DNA from: Candidatus Omnitrophota bacterium
GTDB taxonomy: Bacteria; NPL-UPA2; BS750m-G34
Length of the DNA stretch: 8,145 nt
Direction of reading: 5' to 3'
NCBI GenBank assembly: GCA_030640045.1
Contig: DAOWKF010000029.1
Location: forward strand, 1-8,145
Positions 6,153-8,145 of this stretch are shown in pieces (position 1 is the stretch's first letter; each line of letters begins with the position of its first letter). The notes beneath the pieces were generated by a model. The model ran no database searches, was not told the origin of the DNA, and worked only from the letters and a program-made list of their open reading frames with translations. Position numbers and translations under genes: made by a program.

Positions 6153-7455
6153 GGAAGGGATTTATCTCCTTTATAACGCCGCCCTGACGGGCTTTTTTAT
6201 TATAGGGAGCCCGTTCTTCTTAGCCAGGATTATCTCAGGTAAATATAGGGCCGGACTAAAAGAGAGATTTGGATTCCTGCCAGAGGATTTTTTGGATAAA
6301 AAGGCTAAAAGGATCTGGATTCATGCGGTGTCTGTAGGGGAGGTTGGAGCCGCCATACCTATCGCCGGAGCCATAAAAAAGATGGCGCCGGACATTGAGA
6401 TGTTTTTTTCTACAACCACCTCAACAGGTCAGGGAGTAGCGAAAAAGATATGGGGTAAGAATGTATTTTACTATCCTCTTGACTTTTCCTGGATAGTCAC
6501 CCGGACCCTTAAGTTTGTGCAGCCTGATGTCTTTGTTGCCATCGAGACGGAGATTTGGCCAAACCTTTTTCGCCAGGCCAGTCGAATGGGTATCCCGGTG
6601 CTTCTTTTAAACGCCCGAATTTCCAATCGATCTTTTCAGGGATATAAGAGAATTAGATTTTTTTTAGACATAGTCCTTGATAAGGTTGCTGCATTTGGCG
6701 TGCAGACAGAAGAAGACGGCGAACGATTTAAGCGATTGGGGGTGGGGAGAGAGAAGATATTCTTCACCGGCAACAGTAAATTCGACAGCGTAGGGATAGA
6801 TAGCGCTAAAGGAAAATTGGATTATTTTGAGTCCCTCCTGGGCTTAAAAGAAAAAGAAATTATTGTTTTTGGCTCCACGCATCCGGGAGAAGAAGAAATA
6901 ATCGTTGAAGTATGTAAGGGTATTTTAAAAGATTATCCGAATCTTCGTTTTATCCTTTGTCCCCGTCATCCTGAAAGGGCAGGTAGGGTGGAAGACCTTG
7001 TAAAGGCAGCTTCTTTTAAAGTTATCCGGCGGTCAAAGCTAAACGAAGATAGGAAGGCGGGAGATGAAGTCTTCATTATCCTTGATACAGTTGGAGAGCT
7101 TTCTACTATCTATGGCCTGGCTACCATTGTTTTTGTCGGAGGTTCTCTCATCCCTAAGGGCGGTCAGAATATTATTGAGCCGGCATTCTGGGGCAAACCC
7201 ATCCTCTTTGGTCCCTATGTCCATAATTTCAGGGAGGTAGTGGGAATTTTTTTGAAAAAAGAGGGAGCATGTCAGATAAGAGACGGAAAAGACCTCAAAG
7301 AAAAATTAATTTTTTTCTTAACTCATAAAGAGAAAGCTCTCGAGATGGGCAGGCGCGCAAAAGACCTTGTCCTCCTTAACCAGGGCGCGTCCGGAAAAAG
7401 CGCAGAACTTATTTTAAATGTTATTGCGAGCGAAGCGAAGCAATCTAACTTATGA
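6133..7455 (+). CDS. waaA: WaaA (KdtA), Kdo transferase to lipid IVA
   Basis: GT30 glycosyltransferase anchored at the cytoplasmic face of the inner membrane, transferring Kdo from CMP-Kdo to the lipid A precursor. It has 440 residues. An N-terminal hydrophobic anchor (about 17-33) is followed by YRAGLKERFG (38-47), whose Glu44 corresponds to the catalytic Glu of the family, IWIHAVSVGEVGA (61-73), STTTSTGQ (93-100), VAIETEIWPN (135-144), GSTHPGEE (247-254), CPRHPER (276-282) and KGGQNIIEP (342-350). The number of Kdo residues added cannot be read from sequence. ATG 6133 overlaps the DUF374 gene by 20 nt and has AGG-rich sequence just upstream (6123-6129). The last residues, VIASEAKQSNL, do not look like native WaaA: they are encoded by a repeat-family sequence at 7423-7446. 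The stop overlaps lpxK by ATGA. Confidence 0.95.
   Translation: MRWLKFREGIYLLYNAALTGFFIIGSPFFLARIISGKYRAGLKERFGFLPEDFLDKKAKRIWIHAVSVGEVGAAIPIAGAIKKMAPDIEMFFSTTTSTGQGVAKKIWGKNVFYYPLDFSWIVTRTLKFVQPDVFVAIETEIWPNLFRQASRMGIPVLLLNARISNRSFQGYKRIRFFLDIVLDKVAAFGVQTEEDGERFKRLGVGREKIFFTGNSKFDSVGIDSAKGKLDYFESLLGLKEKEIIVFGSTHPGEEEIIVEVCKGILKDYPNLRFILCPRHPERAGRVEDLVKAASFKVIRRSKLNEDRKAGDEVFIILDTVGELSTIYGLATIVFVGGSLIPKGGQNIIEPAFWGKPILFGPYVHNFREVVGIFLKKEGACQIRDGKDLKEKLIFFLTHKEKALEMGRRAKDLVLLNQGASGKSAELILNVIASEAKQSNL
7423..7446. repeat. Dispersed-repeat-like sequence at the waaA 3' end
   Basis: GC-rich sequence with ATTGC/GCAAT ends (7423-7427 and 7440-7444) enclosing a GCGAA-type tandem (GCGAAGCGAAGC around 7430-7441). 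Read in frame it gives VIASEAKQS. From general knowledge, this peptide and its DNA recur at the ends of unrelated ORFs in several bacterial groups because they come from a short dispersed palindromic repeat; the present copy looks like one arm. Its presence here makes the waaA C-terminus and the region just upstream of the lpxK ATG repeat-derived. Family assignment is from memory, not from a search. Confidence 0.65.
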
Positions 7456-8145
7456 CTATCATAGATAGACGAGGTAAAATAATTTTTCTCTGGGAAAAGG
7501 CCAGGCCTTTTTTAGGTTTCTGCTCCTGCCTTTTTGGCATAGGCGTAACCTTAAGAAAGTTTATGTATAGCTGCGGTTTTAAAAAAAAGGCCCAGCTTAA
7601 AGCAAAGGTCATCAGTGTCGGGAATATTACTCTTGGAGGGACAGGAAAGACACCCCTTGTAGAATATATAGCCAGGAAAGTTAAAGAGAACAATAAGAAT
7701 GTAGTTATCTTAAGCCGCGGCTATAGGGGCGGGGATGAAGTAAAGCTTTTTTCAAAAAGGAATAAAGATATCCCTGTCCTTGTAGGGCCCAGGCGTGCGG
7801 AGACAGGAAAAGAGGCAGTGAGTAGATTAGGCGCTGAGGTTATTGTCCTGGATGACGGATTTCAGCACTGGGCGCTTCAGCGCGATGTGGATATAGTAAC
7901 ACTAAATACTTCGACGGCGCTCAGCACAGGTTCTACCTTGCCCGTCTGGGAAGATAGGCTCCTTCCTGCAGGGACACTTCGCGAAAAAATAGATAGTTTA
8001 AAACGCGCGAAGGTCTTTGTGCTTACCAGGGTTAGCCCTGAGCGCGTCGAACGGGTTAGCCCTGACTTAGAAATCAATTTGTGGTTAAAATTTCTGCAGG
8101 GCGTCAATCCCAACACGCCTGTATTCTTGACCTGGCACAGGCCTC
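7452..8145 (+). CDS. lpxK: LpxK, tetraacyldisaccharide 4'-kinase (3' partial)
   Basis: Inner-membrane-associated P-loop kinase that phosphorylates the 4'-position of the lipid A disaccharide, acting on the LpxB product. The 231 visible codons run off the window end; the family is usually about 320-370 residues, so roughly 100 or more are missing. Seen: an N-terminal hydrophobic helix (about 19-33), SVGNITLGGTGKTP with Walker A (55-68), LSRGYRG (87-93), VLDDGFQHWALQRDVDIV (132-149), RLLPAGTLRE (169-178), VFVLTR (188-193) and NTPVFLTWHRP at the edge. ATG 7452 overlaps the waaA stop (ATGA). There is no recognisable Shine-Dalgarno, since the upstream 30 nt are repeat-derived, so reinitiation after waaA is likely. 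Two apparent in-frame insertions (about residues 153-163 and 194-206) come from repeat-like DNA. The first replaces and lengthens the usual NPFGNG-type segment before LLPAG by an estimated 8 residues. The frame remains open. Confidence 0.93.
   Translation, partial: MTIIDRRGKIIFLWEKARPFLGFCSCLFGIGVTLRKFMYSCGFKKKAQLKAKVISVGNITLGGTGKTPLVEYIARKVKENNKNVVILSRGYRGGDEVKLFSKRNKDIPVLVGPRRAETGKEAVSRLGAEVIVLDDGFQHWALQRDVDIVTLNTSTALSTGSTLPVWEDRLLPAGTLREKIDSLKRAKVFVLTRVSPERVERVSPDLEINLWLKFLQGVNPNTPVFLTWHRP
7908..7933. repeat. Repeat-like insertion 1 within lpxK
   Basis: The 26-nt stretch encodes TSTALSTGS in frame, between the conserved DDGFQH...DIV block and LLPAG. Its core TTCGACGGCGCTCAG (7910-7924) recurs in inverted orientation at 8038-8051, differing by one G. 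Sequences of the type TTCGAC...CTCAGCACAGG are a familiar dispersed repeat in many bacterial genomes (recalled, not searched). Homologous LpxK proteins have a shorter segment here, so this is read as an in-frame insertion. Confidence 0.6.
8029..8065. repeat. Repeat-like insertion 2 within lpxK, with 13-nt direct repeats
   Basis: A 13-nt direct repeat GGGTTAGCCCTGA occurs at 8029-8041 and 8053-8065, a period of 24 nt or exactly 8 codons, giving RVSPERVE followed by RVSPDLE. Between and overlapping them, CTGAGCGCGTCGAA (8038-8051) is the inverse of the core at 7910-7924. The exact codon multiple keeps lpxK in frame. Confidence 0.65.

Noticed and set aside
6781..6796. TTCGACAGCGTAGG in waaA as another copy of the lpxK repeat core
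   Set aside because: It encodes the conserved GNSKFDS segment of WaaA and matches the core only in its first six bases, so it is coincidental.
7426..7444. GCGAA tandem as a CRISPR or satellite array
   Set aside because: There are only two short units with no spacers. It is better explained as part of a dispersed repeat arm.
7877..8116. Minus-strand 79-codon open frame including the peptide PVLSAVEV
   Set aside because: It lies opposite the clear lpxK coding frame. The peptide is only the reverse reading of the repeat-like insertion at 7908-7933 and shows no family motif.

Overview
The window is a dense, single-strand stretch of a lipid A / Kdo (Raetz pathway) operon from a Gram-negative (diderm) bacterium. 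All genes lie on the + strand. In order they are lpxA (5' end cut off), lpxI, a Gfo/Idh/MocA-type sugar-nucleotide dehydrogenase resembling GnnA, lpxB, msbA, a DUF374 acyltransferase resembling LpxJ, waaA (kdtA) and lpxK (3' end cut off). The only noncoding gap is 1491-1566. Every other junction overlaps by 1-20 nt, so the genes are probably translationally coupled.

The moderate-to-low GC content, the use of LpxI instead of LpxH, the oxidoreductase between lpxI and lpxB, and the DUF374 gene between msbA and waaA suggest a Candidatus Omnitrophota-like or related deep-branching diderm. Some Desulfobacterota (Geobacter type) and Nitrospirota share this gene order, as far as I recall it. The assignment rests on remembered gene order and sequence style, not on a search, and is moderate at best.

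Region by region: 1-1490 carries the first acylation of UDP-GlcNAc (LpxA) and the UDP-diacylglucosamine pyrophosphatase (LpxI). Positions 1491-1566 hold a probable internal promoter with a perfect extended -10 box. Positions 1567-3650 carry the GnnA-like dehydrogenase and the disaccharide synthase LpxB. Positions 3643-6152 carry the MsbA flippase and a probable late acyltransferase. Positions 6133-8145 carry the Kdo transferase WaaA and the lipid A 4'-kinase LpxK. Together these would build, acylate, phosphorylate, Kdo-modify and flip lipid A. lpxC, lpxD, fabZ, kdsA/kdsB and any gnnB aminotransferase are not in the window.

The least ordinary features are at the 3' end. Three short, repeat-family-like GC-rich sequences sit inside coding sequence: one forms the C-terminus of WaaA and the lpxK initiation region, and two appear to be in-frame insertions in lpxK. 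The two lpxK copies share a core of 14-15 nt in inverted orientation. The other point of biochemical interest is the GnnA-like enzyme without an adjacent GnnB, next to an LpxA that has Gln where E. coli has His160.
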